From: Petunia secreta
Lineage: Eukaryota; Streptophyta; Magnoliopsida; Solanales; Solanaceae
NCBI GenBank assembly: GCA_029990175.1
Contig: JARKIP010000023.1
Location: 21,781,501 to 21,845,500 of the forward strand
DNA length: 64,000 bases
Direction of reading: 5' to 3'
The notes beneath the pieces are model-generated. The model was not told the DNA's origin and ran no database searches. It saw only the letters and a program-made list of their open reading frames with translations. Of this stretch, positions 45,853 to 57,274 are shown in pieces (position 1 is the first letter of the stretch; each line of letters begins with the position of its first letter). The position numbers and the translations under genes are program-made.

Positions 45853-47627
45853 TGTTGAACCCTCCCAAAAATACATACAAGTATGCATCGGGATGTAATT
45901 TCAACAAAGTGGGACTCCAAATGGTTTCTTTGGAGTCGCCACCTAATTTAAGAATTATTAGGAATCAATTGTTAATTAATGAGTGCATTTCTTCCTTATT
46001 TTAAAAGGAAAATAAGTTTCAGAGATTCTTAGGTAAGTGGTTCTTTTCTTTTCGAAAGAAGGTCTTTTTTTTAGAGGATCGACGGTTTTCACGAATTTTA
46101 ATAAAGATAAAATAATTTAGAATTTTAGAAAAAATATAGGATAAATAAATAAAAAAATAAATAACGAGTAAATAAATAAATAAATAACTGAATATTTAAT
46201 AAAATAAGTAAATTGATAAATAATGATAAAATAAAGATACAAATTTAATTGAATTTTAATTTGCACTCATTAACTGACAAGCGGTTCTTAATATCTTAAA
46301 TTAATTGGCGCGTCCCAAAGAAACGGGAGAAGCAATTGTATAAACAGTTCTAAACATGCAATAAGATAATAATTTATAATAACGCGGCTACCCTACCAGG
46401 CTTCTATCATGCAAAGTCCTAGTCCGGTTTCAGGGATCCTATGACATGTTTTTATAAAGGGAACGGGAGAGAAGGAGTTTAGAAGGTAGAACCCGGATTT
46501 AGCAAACTCAATCATTGAGACTTGAATTTTATAAGTTTTCATTTTTTTCATTTTTCGGGGATCTCAAGTCCCGAAAATGCGAAGCGAATTCGAACAGCTC
46601 CAATGCAAATAGCCATCCTAGTTTTGAGTTTTACCAACTCGATCCCAAGGGTTCCTTTTGCGGAGCAGTGAAAAGGAGCTAGGATCCGAAGCGATACGCG
46701 ACTCGACTAAGGTCGACGACTCGAACAAGCTCGATGACTCGAATAATGAAGCGACAACATAAAGCAAGAAATGGCAGAAACCGTAATGCGATGAACTAAG
46801 CAAAAACTGTGAAAACTTTTGTGTATAATATGTATGCTGCTGTTTTTTTGTGTTATCAAAACCTTCCCTCCTTTTCTAAAACCTGAAAATGACAATTTAT
46901 AGTAAGAAAAATTAGGGTTTACCTTGGTTATGAAATTCCCAAATACCCTTCCAATTTTGATCCTTTCCCTTGTGAGATAAGGGTGAGAGGGTCAAAATCA
47001 TGTCCCTCTCGTCTTTATCTCCCAGGAATTGATCAAGGGTCTTGACTGATCGGGAATTCAAACGAGCGGACGAGATTGAAGATCCGTTGGGAGAAATAAG
47101 TGAGAAAACGTTAAAAGCGCCAGTTGGAACAGTATCACTCGTCCAGCGAGGACCTTGTACGGAGAAGGCGACCACTTTGGGTTGGGTTTTGGGTCGCGAT
47201 TAAGGAAAACTGGGTTAGGGAAGGGGAAATCGGGTTTCTGGAATGGGAATAAGAGAGATGGGCTTCGGGTTTTAATTGAGAATGGGGAGGAGTGCCTATA
47301 TGTGTTATGTGTTTTGCAAATATAGGCTGAGATTTAGGGCTAGGTGCGATTTTAGCCTTCATTTAGGATAATTTAGATAAATGAAATAATTGCACACGTA
47401 GGCTGATTTTAAATTATAGGAATGAATTTAACCCCTTTTAGGACAATTGATTAAATAATAGAGGTTGCATGGATGGACTGAAATCAAGGCTGTACATTTG
47501 CAATTGTAGCCTTTTCTTTTGATTTTAACCCATTACTTTTGATTTTCGAAAATTGGCTTTAATTTTTAAAAGAGGAAAAACAAATTAGATCTTTATTAAA
47601 CCTCCGGGACAAAATTGGGTATCGACA
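45853..47627 (-). mobile_element. Solo LTR of a gypsy element
   Basis: Plus orientation: begins TGTTGAACCCTCCC, ends GGGTATCGACA; flanked by GTTGT (45848-45852, 47628-47632). On the minus strand the start TGTCGATACCCAATTTTGTC is a common gypsy LTR start. 1.78 kb with no internal region, so it arose by LTR-LTR recombination. Short open frames inside are not genes. Confidence 0.9.
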
Positions 47628-47685
47628 GTTGTTATAACAAACTTTAGGAAAGAGAAGAAATAATAGATTATTGCACTTTTTGTTC

Positions 47686-47752
<67 letters not shown>
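47686..47752. repeat. CT microsatellite
   Basis: About 67 bp of CT repeats with one interruption near 47723. Confidence 0.95.
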
Positions 47753-47756
<4 letters not shown>

Positions 47757-48059
47757 TTTTTCTTCAATCTCTTACTTTGTCCATTCTTAGACCTTCTCCT
47801 ATATATCTTAGTTCCTTATCAGTTTGTATTCATTTCAATTGCGATAGCTAGTTTCTTTATGTTAATCGAAATATTAGAAAATTGTCCCAAAATATTGTTG
47901 TGTTAATCAATCTAATCCATTCAAGGAAGCTGCGCCGCTGGGACACTGGTGAGGCAGCGCCGTTGATGTTGTGAAATCGCCAGTGGGGATTGAGGGTTAG
48001 GACTTGTACAAAAAGTGGTTAGGGTTTGAACTTTGAAGAGAAAGAAAAAGGAAAAGAAA
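47753..48059. other. Direct repeat copy 2 and spacer
   Basis: 47768-47925 matches 45290-45440; the rest holds no gene. Confidence 0.6.
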
Positions 48060-48524
48060 AGGATTTGTGCCCGATGATAATTTAATTTGAGCGGTAGTGT
48101 CTGTGTTTAAAGTTAAAGCAATTAGACTTATAATTTTTTATATCAACTCCAAAAATTTAATTTATATTTTTTTATAGTTGACCGAGGGACCCTCAGTATA
48201 TCTAAAGGACAATCTAGGTAAAACTAAAATAATTTATAATTTTTCATAAAACTGAAAAACATTCATCGGTTTTAACAATTTAGTAATTTGACACCATATT
48301 TCTGATAGGTTGTAGACGGAGTCTCTTACCTATTAAAAATGGTGAAAAGTTACTTGAAATTTACCAAAAGACATTCGTTGGCTTTTTTTTTTAAATCATA
48401 TAACGGGAAAAAAAAATAATATCTTTGTTCTGAGAGTGTCTGCCAGATAGTCTTTCAGAAAAATGCATCCGACTGGAACTACTGGTACACTTCTCTCTAG
48501 AAAAAACGCGTGTTTTCAGTAGTG
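48060..48524. mobile_element. CACTA right terminus
   Basis: Ends ...CGCGTGTTTTCAGTAGTG at 48524, that is CACTACTGAAAACACGCG on the minus strand, close to the 42593 end. Directly after it, UGT2-flank DNA begins (TTAAGAAAATCAGA), which is uninterrupted in the third flank copy near 52508. Confidence 0.65.
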
Positions 48525-49834
48525 TGTTAAGAAAATCAGAGTAAGAAATTTTTCTATAATTTTAGTTATTAATTTGTCACTTAAATTGGGAAAGATGTCT
48601 AATTAATAGCTTTTCACCTAATTAGATCATGCTAATTTCGTTTAAATTTTAAGAATTTCAACAATAAAAGCACTACAATATCCTGTAACCAACATCAGCA
48701 ACTATGTTGTTTCTTCCGCTTTGTTGTATTCCAAATTCAAGAAGGATTTTGAGATCGCTAACCTCTTTACTGAAATCATATATAAGTCCAGAACTTCGTT
48801 GAAGTTTTTTAAGTTTCTATTAGGAATGCAGGAAGTACGTTCTAGTCTAGAAATCAAGGACAAAGATCAACTTCAATTGGAAATGACTTAATTATCTAAT
48901 CACACGCAAGATGATTAGCTTGGAAATGACTTAATTATCTAATCACACGCAAGATGAAATTTATAAACAGTGTTTCATTATGATAAGTGACAACTTTTTA
49001 GCTAATTTTTAAAGATGAAATTTTTAAGTTGCAAAAATGGTTTAAATTAGTTTTTCAGATTTTTGAAATTTTAATCACAAAACTTCAATATTTTTTCAAA
49101 TAGCATGTCAAAAACTACTTCAATTTTCAAAATTTATTTTTTAATGCAACTTCACTCACTCATTTTTCAAGTTCCAATCAAATCTATGTGTTTGGATGAA
49201 AAAATCAAATCTATGTCTAAACGCTAGCTAAATGCAACATTTCTGGGTCAGTACTTTCCCAATTGACTAAATCGACAACTTTAAGAGGAATCGATCAGCA
49301 ATGTTATGAGTGTTGAACAGTTAGTAAAAAAAAAAAAAGAGTGTTGAACGGTCGGGTCAAATATTATATTGTACTACGAAAAAATAGAAACCGATGATAA
49401 GAAACGCTTCCCTCTTACTTGATCCTTTGCAGCGAGTGTCTGAATTAACCAGATTGATAAGTTAAGAATTTCTATTTTCAATGTTTGAATCTAAACATTC
49501 CAGTTAAATTCTCATGTATCACCGCACCTATTCGTGGTGATTAAACTGCCCTTAACAAAGGAACTAGTAGTATATGTCTTCATTGGGTCAAAAAGAAAAA
49601 TCTCTTTTCAGACCCCTCGACAACAAAGTGCTCACTCTTTCAATTATCTTTACCAACTTTTAAATTATTTATATTATCAAGAATGGGGACGACCCTACAA
49701 TAATGTCTTTCAGTCTATTGTGCCTTGCAACTTTACTTCTTGTGCTCTGTCCATTGATAAAACAGAAACCCAAATCTCATACCAAAAACTCACCAGCACC
49801 AAAATACTACTCCAGCTAAACAGATTTATTTTCA
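48525..49834 (+). promoter_or_regulatory. Upstream flank and leader of UGT2
   Basis: 48525-48910 is duplicated downstream at about 52508-52830. A 43-bp tandem duplication lies at 48877-48962. The last 150 bp match the UGT1 leader (shared CTCTGTCCA-TGATAAA, CCAAATCTCATACCA, CACCAAA-TACTACTCCAGC). A TTATTTATATTATC stretch near 49666 may be the TATA region. No operator-like site recognised. Confidence 0.6.
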
Positions 49835-51286
49835 ATGACAACGAAAGCAGAACTAGTTTTCATTCCATCACCTGGAGCAGGCCACCTTGTATCCGCCGTA
49901 GAAATTGCAAAACTCCTTCTTGACAGAGATGAGAGGCTCTGCATCTCTGTCCTCATCATGAAACTTCCCATGGACTTTGGCATCCAATCCTACATCGAAG
50001 CTCTCTCTTCTACGCCCCGTTTACAGTTTGTGGACATTTCTCTGGACGAGAAAACAGCTGCTGAATGCTTGTCTAATAAGGAGACTTTCTTCTTGGATTT
50101 CATTGGAGGTCACAAACCAAAAGTAAAAGACTTCGTTCGTAACATGAGCTCTGATTCTCGACTTGCAGGATTCGTTCTTGACATGTTCTGCACCTCGATG
50201 ATAGACGTGGCCGATGAATTTAGTCTCCCAAGTTATATTTTCTACACTTCAGGTGCGGCTTTCCTTGCCTTTAGCCTACACTTCGAGTCTCTAAAAAAAG
50301 AGCAGCATGTAGACACCACCAAGTACAAAAACTCTGACAAGGAATTAGCAATCTTTGGTACTAAAAACCCGTATCCTGCAAAATTCTTGCCAAGGGTAGC
50401 AACTGATCAAACAGCAGTGACATCCTTGTTCTTTGATAGCATTACTCGATATAAAGACATGAAGGGTATCATTGTCAACACATTCGCCGAACTAGAACCT
50501 TTTGCTCTTCAATCCCTTTCAGATTCAAAAAAAGTTCCAAAAATTTACCCAGTTGGTCCTATAGTGAATCTTAATAAGAGTGGTCACGGTCGAAACAACC
50601 ATTCTGAAACCGAAAATATCATCAGATGGTTAGATGACCATCCAGAATCCTCTGTCGTATTTTTGTGCTTTGGAAGCATGGGAAGCTTTGAGGCTGAACA
50701 AGTGAAAGAAATAGCGATTGCATTGGAGTGTAGTGGTCACAGATTCTTGTGGTCTTTACGAAGGCCTGCACCCAAGGGGAAGATGGAGTCGCCCAGTAAT
50801 TATGAGAATTTTGAGGAAGTGCTACCTGAAGGATTTATTGAGAGGACAAAAGGGGTAGGAAAAGTGATAGGATGGGCACCTCAAGTAGCAGTACTATCTC
50901 ATCCAGCAGTTGCTGGATTTGTATCACATTGTGGCTGGAATTCTACACTGGAAAGCTTGTGTTGTGGAGTGCCTATTGCTACTTGGCCACTCTATGCTGA
51001 ACAGCAGATGAATGCATTCTTGTTGGTTAAAGAATTGGAGTTGGGAGTGGAGATTCGGATTGATTATTTCAAGAGCTTCGAGGGGAAAGATGATCCTGTC
51101 GATATTGTGGGTGCTAAAGAAATTGAACGTGGCATACAGAAGTTGATGGCGGATGGCGATGAAAATGAAGTCAGGAAAAGGGTGAAAGACATGAAAGAGA
51201 AGAGTAGTGTGGCTGTAAAGGAAGGTGGATCATCTTATGCATCTCTAGGGGGTCTAATTGAGGATTTCATCTCTAACATTTCTTAG
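49835..51286 (+). CDS. UDP-glycosyltransferase, UGT71-like (copy 2)
   Basis: Full-length, intronless, 483 residues, one codon longer than copy 1 (extra residue near 417 in EGKDDPV). Same family-1 reaction: transfer of glucose from UDP-glucose to a small acceptor in the cytosol. Catalytic His17 (PGAGH), Asp116 (VLDMF), PSPG box 347-390 with HCGWNS and terminal Gln are all intact. By hand count residues 1-287 differ from copy 1 at 62 sites (about 78% identity), but 288 to about 416 differ at one site only. The acceptor-binding half is therefore where the copies differ, so they may use different acceptors (inference). The leader resembles that of copy 1, supporting this ATG; an ATG at 49534 is in another frame. 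Confidence 0.95.
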   Translation: MTTKAELVFIPSPGAGHLVSAVEIAKLLLDRDERLCISVLIMKLPMDFGIQSYIEALSSTPRLQFVDISLDEKTAAECLSNKETFFLDFIGGHKPKVKDFVRNMSSDSRLAGFVLDMFCTSMIDVADEFSLPSYIFYTSGAAFLAFSLHFESLKKEQHVDTTKYKNSDKELAIFGTKNPYPAKFLPRVATDQTAVTSLFFDSITRYKDMKGIIVNTFAELEPFALQSLSDSKKVPKIYPVGPIVNLNKSGHGRNNHSETENIIRWLDDHPESSVVFLCFGSMGSFEAEQVKEIAIALECSGHRFLWSLRRPAPKGKMESPSNYENFEEVLPEGFIERTKGVGKVIGWAPQVAVLSHPAVAGFVSHCGWNSTLESLCCGVPIATWPLYAEQQMNAFLLVKELELGVEIRIDYFKSFEGKDDPVDIVGAKEIERGIQKLMADGDENEVRKRVKDMKEKSSVAVKEGGSSYASLGGLIEDFISNIS

Positions 51287-51689
51287 ATCATTCTCCTGCA
51301 TGTTGAGAAGACCATGTTACGTTTTTGATAAAATAATTAATGATTAGTACATCATTTTATGAATTACACTCCGACTTTATTTCTGTAAGTATTTTCTAAA
51401 TCTTTGAGAAATACTATAAGATGAAGAAAGATAACTCTAGATGTTCCATTAGTTACCTGCTATAATTAGAAAGAACTAAGAAAGGTCCTGCTTCCTGTCC
51501 TAAATGTTCAGTTACATTTGGGAGGGCCAAACATAGTACATCCATTGGCATCATTTCTCATCTTGATATTTCAATTGACCTTGTACATTTTTGAGGTCTA
51601 AGTCTTGATTTTCAGAATACAATTACACAATAAGAACTTCTGCTAAAAACTGATAATAACCTTTTTGTTTTTTTTTATGTACATATACT
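51287..51689 (+). other. UGT2 3' flank (empty-site reference)
   Basis: Collinear with the UGT1 3' flank at 29301-29362, 29594-29644 and 41177-41370, without the MITE and MULE1. Confidence 0.8.
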
Positions 51690-52440
51690 CAAAATTGATG
51701 CCTTTGTACAGAAGGCCCCATAGTGCATGACTGCAACTATCATATTCCTATCATCTATGCTTCTACCCTATCAAGATATTATACCAGTGATGCCATCTTG
51801 AAGCACATTACATATCCCACCCTACTCATCCTAGTTAGAAGCCCACTGCTAAGGATAAAAATTATGTTCTTGCAGTTTCCACTTCAGTTTTCTCCGTTTG
51901 TTACCCCGACAGTGCAAGTCTTGGATGACTTGTTTCACAACTGCTTCAAAAGTGATGCTATGTTGCTGGAAGATTCTCTGGTTCCTCTCATGCCATACCT
52001 TGTAAATTCAGTAGGTTAGAGTCATTCTATAAAGTATTGCACCGGCTGAGTTCACTTTGACATTATCAATAGCCCACTGCACTTCACTGTGCCACCCCAT
52101 GGGTCCTCTTCTGACTCCTTGTCAATTTAGCAGCTTGCCCCACACCCCAGCAGAAAATAAGCAACTAAAAATTAGATGTTCGTTAGATTCATCCTCAGAG
52201 TTGCAGAGAACACATTTTAGATCATTGACAGCTTGCCATTTTGCTATTCTATCTCTTGTTAACAGCCTCATATTAAGAGCTATGAATAGGATAAAACACC
52301 ATCTTGGAGATACTTGGTTGCTACAAATGAGATTCCTCCACTAAACCTTTTCAAACTCTCCTCTAAACCTGGAGTATACCTCTTTAATAGAACTTGTCTA
52401 GCTGCAGCACGACAGCTTGTGTCATCCTAGCTTGCTCAAA
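51690..52440 (-). pseudogene. LINE 3' remnant (zf-RVT region)
   Basis: Minus strand, broken frames: CVLCNSEDESN-like text with a following CWGVGQAAKL (about 52200-52130), then an MGWHSEV-like stretch, then YLIYKVWHERNQRIF-like text near 51990. This is the order of the zinc-binding domain at the C-terminus of plant L1 reverse transcriptases. Heavily broken. Confidence 0.65.
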
Positions 52441-52489
52441 GCTTGCTTTGGTTGAATTCCCCAGACCAAATAAAAAAGTACTTTTAATT

Positions 52490-53050
52490 AAGCGAGATTT
52501 AAGAAAATCAGACCAAGAAACAATATTAGTAAATGATTTTAATGATATAATTATGTCACTTAAACTGTGATAGATGTCTAATAGCTTTTCACCTAATTAG
52601 ACCATGCTAATTTCATTCAAGTTTGACAATTTCAATGCAAGCACTACACAATCCAGAAGTAGGTATAAATCCAGTACTCTGTTTCAAAGTTTTAAAATAT
52701 TTACGAGGAAAGCAGGAATGATGTCCTAGCCTAAAAATGAAGGACGAAGATATTTTTTTTGTTTTTTTTTTTTAAGGACGAAGATTAACTTTCAATTGGA
52801 AATGGATAATCTAATTACACGCAAGACTACGTGCAACCTTATTAATTCTTTAATGATTTGTGCTTGAAAAATTGATCTGCTCTCCCAATTAGTACTAATT
52901 GGCTATTGTGGATTGCCCATATATGCCACATGATATTTGGGCCCTTTGAACTGACTACATCGCCAACTTCAAGACGAACCAGTCAAGTAGTCAACAACGT
53001 TAAGAGAACCATCCATTTGAGATTTCATTTATTCATGAATGTGAAACAAA
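52490..53050. repeat. Third copy of the UGT upstream flank
   Basis: Matches 48525-48910 and parts of 49230-49300 (shared AGCTTTTCACCTAATTAGA and CATGCTAATTTC), then diverges. No third UGT follows before MULE2; an internal duplication of an A/T-rich 20-mer near 52740-52790 is also seen. Confidence 0.7.
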
Positions 53051-53154
53051 ATCCAGATCGGACCCATTGATAGATTGATAGAATCCAGCGCCAAAATGAC
53101 ATGTTTTTTTAGTTAAGCAATAAAAATGGGTTGTGCAAATAAAAAATTAAAAAA

Positions 53155-53340
53155 ATAGGTATATCGACATTACTTCCGCCGACTTACATCATTTTGTAGA
53201 CGGCACAGTTGAAGAAACTAACGGAACAAATTTTTTTCATAAGTCGGCATTTGTTCTACCGACTTAATTTTCCTTAATAAAATCGGCATTAGTTTAGCCA
53301 ACTTGTAAGTCGGCAAAACTTCTACCGACTTTTATGCATT
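53155..53340. repeat. Left subterminal hairpins of MULE2
   Basis: Repeated AAGTCGGCA...CCGACTT pairs (for example 53249-53271 and 53307-53331), matching those at the right end in type. Confidence 0.8.
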
Positions 53341-53453
53341 TTCCGCTTTATAAAACTCTTGCCTCGCATCTTTCATCCTCCACTATTGATTACCTCTCAT
53401 TTCTTATCTATTATCACATCTCTTATCAACAACAATAAACAGTTTTTTTTGTC

Positions 53454-56400
53454 ATGGCCAAAGTAAATATATTATTTTATTGGGGTGGCGAAGTGTTACA
53501 TGAAAACAATTCAATCAGATATAGCTTATCTCCTAAAAATAATTCCAAAGTGCTAACTACTATTTCGTATGATAGGTTTGCTGGTATTTTATTTAAGAAA
53601 ATGAATGTTGATCCAACACGGAAAAATATTTAATTTTTGGTAGATTTCCAAACTCATCTACTAGTCAAGGTGTGCCAATATACTATGAGTGGAATATATA
53701 TGACGACGACATATTGATGAAAATTTTAAAGTTACCGGAAGAAATGTCCATACGAGTGCTTGAAATTTATGTCCGTACTGAACCACACATGACGAATGAA
53801 GTTCCTTCTGAGCAATTTACTCAAGTGAATTACTCAATTGCAAGTAAATAGGCTATCTGAGAGGCCTTCTAATTAGTTCGGACAGAATTCTAGGTACGTG
53901 TTTAAAATGTTGTTATGAACAAAATTAAATATTCCATATGATTTTTTAATGGTATATTATGTTTTAGTCATTTAGTTTTCGATGTGACGATTACTTATAC
54001 ATTAAATTATTTATGCAGTTTTTCTCCACGAGAGACTACGTACTCGTATGATGCGTCAAGAGGTTGTAAAAAAACACGTTAAGATGGCATAACACAACAG
54101 TCCGGTTACTTTGATGGGTAATTGATTGATTTTTTTTTATTTTAAAATTATTATCAATTGGCTAAAATATGAGTGTATTTCTGTTGCAGTTGAATTAAAA
54201 GTTGTGTATCCTTATTCTTACAGGTGTTATCAACCTGGAATAGTTCCTAGTGAAACAATGAGAGGAAACGAAGTTGCTCATATTGATGAGTTGGCTACCC
54301 ATCATGACTGGTAATATATGCACCTTTCTTGTTATATTCAAATATTTTTTATTTTCATTATTTCTAATTATCTTTTATTAATTTATTATTTGTTAGGCTG
54401 CATCAACAAGAAGATGACTCATTTTTTACAAATCTCAATAATCGAAGGTGACAAATAATGATGTTGCTGATGGAGGTAGTGAGGAATCAGAGAGTGACAT
54501 CCCAAATGATGCCGATGATTCAGATGATGAAATGTCATTTTCGGTAGAAGAAAGTGAAGAGGAGCACTCCCTACATGTGTATGATGAGGGAAATATGAAT
54601 TCCCATGCCCACCATATTGCATACCTAGATGACCTACCGGAGGGGGGATGATGTGTTTGCTTTAACACGAGAGGATGATCATATCCGTACATCAATGTGG
54701 TCAGCAGACAAGCCAGATCTTCAGTAAGGTATGTCATTCTCTACCAAAGAAAAAATAAAAACGGCGGTGAAGATTTGGAGCATTTGTAAGAATAAAAAAT
54801 TTATTGTTGACGAAGCAAAGGGTGATCATTAGAAAGTTGTTTGTCGACGGTCCCAAGAAGGTTGTAGTTGGATGTTGCGTGCAAGGAAGGTTGAAGAAGG
54901 GATGTGGAAGATTGGGAAATACAAGGGCAATCACACGTGTGATATGAGAGAAATACGTGGAGATCATTTTAACTTGGATACTAAAAGAATTGCAAAAGTT
55001 TTGACTGGTTTTATCACAAATAACCCACAATACAAGGTAAAAGACTGCATCGTTGCTGTTAAAACAAGATATGGGAGTGAGCCTTCAATAAGGAAGGCGT
55101 GGCTTGGTCGTAGACTTGCCTTCGAGAATGTGTATGGTAATTTTGACAAGTCATTTAAACAACTTCCGAGATACATGGCTGAACTTCAACATTTTAACCC
55201 TGGGACCGTTGTTGAATGGTGGCACGAGAACACTCCGGCTTGTATTCCATTTAAAGTATTTAAAGTGTTTTAGGCATTTAAACCATGCATTGATGGATTT
55301 GAAAAGTGCAGGCCAGTTATTTTAATTGACGGCATTTAAACCATGCATTGATGGATTTGAAAAGTGCAGGCCAGTTATTTCAATTGACGGCACACACGTG
55401 TACGGGAAATACGATATAAAATTGTTGATTGTTGTTGCAGTTGATGCGAACACTAATATGTTTCCACTCGCTTTTGCAATTGTTGCAAACGAGAGCACTG
55501 AGACATGGACATGGTTTTTGCAACTTTTGAAGAAGCATGTTGTCAAGGATAGATCAGATATTTGTTTGATATCGGACCGTCATAAAGGCATTCTTTCTAG
55601 TGTGGATGCCTTACCTGAATGGAAAGAGCCTGCAACAAGCCATCGGTGTTGTATTAGGCATTTGAAGAGCAATTTTTTGTCAAAGTTTCCAAACAAACAC
55701 CTTGGGAACCTAATGTGGTTGGCTGCTACGGAGCATCAAGTAAGAAAGCATTGTGACAGGATGATGAAAATTCGTGAATGCAATATCGAGGCGTAAAATT
55801 GGTTAGCAAAATTTTCAGCAGAGAAATGGACATTACGCATGGATGGTGGTAAAATGTGGGGTATTTTGACCACCAACGTGTCCGAGTCATTCAACGGGGT
55901 GTTAAAAATGGCTCGAGGATTACCCGTCACTGTAATGGTTAGGTTGTCTTTTAACCAGGTTGTTAAGTGCTTTTATGAAAGAAAACAATTGGCAGAAGCT
56001 TTAGTTCGTAAAGGTCAGAGATATCCTAAGCGGACAAAAGATTTGATAAGGAAGTATGAGAAGCGTTCGAAATGGCACACTGTAAATGATCGTTTTGATT
56101 AGGAAACTGATGTTTATGAGGTGATCACGGGTATTCACGGTGAAAAAGGTAATAACACTCACAAGGTTCGCGTGCAAGAAAAAAAATGTGATTGCAATAC
56201 GCTTATGTCATACCATCTACCACCTTCTCATGCAATGAAGGTATGTCAACATTTTGGCATAAGTGCAAACTTTCTAGTAAATAGACATTATACTATGGCG
56301 GACTATTTGCAAACATATAGTGGGTCGTTTCAACCGCTCGGGCACGAGGCATATTGGCCACAGGAGCCATTCAAGACTGAATGGCCTTGAACGAAACTTA

Positions 56401-56562
56401 TTTGCGTAGGACAGGTGTCAATAGAAGGTCCAGAGTTCCTAACCAAATGGATGTAGGGCCTTCTCGATATGTTAGGAAGTGCGGATTATGCAAGGAAACT
56501 GGCTAGGATAAGCGTAATTATCCAACTCGTGCAAGCGGAAGTGGTAGGGCTAGGGAGTAAAG
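53454..56562 (+). pseudogene. MULE2 transposase remnant
   Basis: Starts MAKVNILFYWGGEVLHENNS (PB1-like N-terminus), then frameshifts. Later pieces: acidic part (54448-54648), MuDR DNA-binding and pre-core domain (54872-55273), MULE DDE core (55326-55796; ISIDGTHVYGKY, LISDRHKGI, CIRHLK), then NVSESFNGVLKMARGLP, a damaged SWIM finger (CDCNTLMSYHLPPSHAM; Pro replaces the third Cys) and a broken knuckle (CGLCKETG, stop). In-frame stops at 55271-55273, 55794-55796 and 56100-56102 and a 58-bp tandem duplication in the core (units 55273-55330 and 55331-55388) rule out function. Confidence 0.88.
55273..55388 (+). repeat. 58-bp tandem duplication in the transposase core
   Basis: GGCATTTAAACCATGCATTG... 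starts at 55273 and again at 55331; one or two differences. 58 is not a multiple of three, so it shifts the frame at the first catalytic Asp. Confidence 0.9.
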
Positions 56563-57274
56563 CTATTATTGTTGTTTTAGCTAAATTTCTATATTTATGA
56601 TTGTTGTATTAACTCTTATTTGTATTACAACTATCCATGTTTATTTAAATATGAATCTATGTTTTATTTATACATGTGTTATTGTTACTATTACTTCTTT
56701 TATAATGTGTAGTCTTGTTCTCTGTGAAGGTAGGACTTAATTGTTCCCTTTATATTTGTCAGCAACCAATATTTTTACTCCACTTGACAAGTCAATTACA
56801 TCAGCCCACGTGAATACAAAATACTAGGTCCGCATTCAAATTAGATAGGGTAAGTATATAGTCACTGCACAAGCTTTCATGGAAAGTTGCCTTCGAGGCA
56901 TTGCCAACACGCATCTTTAAATTTAATAATTATATTTGTAGTATGGTACAATAATTTAATATCTGATTTGACGAGTCTATGCGCCAAGCCGCGTGAATAT
57001 AAAAGTTATGAGTCAACATGTCAATAATGTATATGTTTGAATTATCATTCCTATCTTTTCGAAAATATAATATCTAAGTGTTAATTGATGTGGTTGAAAT
57101 AATGGTCTGCATGTCAATTAAATAGGGTCCACTTGTGAAGAGCGATTTGACAATTCCTTTTGACGTGCTAGAGAGTAATACTGCTATCAATAAAGTACTT
57201 AAATAGTTCTTGAATAAAGTTAGACTGTCTAAAATAACTATTTCTCTCATCATAGGTAAGCCTAATATAACGCC
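56563..57274. other. MULE2 spacer
   Basis: AT-rich, no gene recognised, between convergent genes. Confidence 0.5.

Noticed and set aside
46618..47362. Several minus-strand frames of 61-87 codons
   Set aside because: They fall within the solo LTR and show no gag or pol text.
47585..47767. Arg/Glu-repeat frame
   Set aside because: Translation of the CT microsatellite on the minus strand.
52057..52344. 95-codon plus-strand frame
   Set aside because: Antisense of the LINE zinc-domain remnant.
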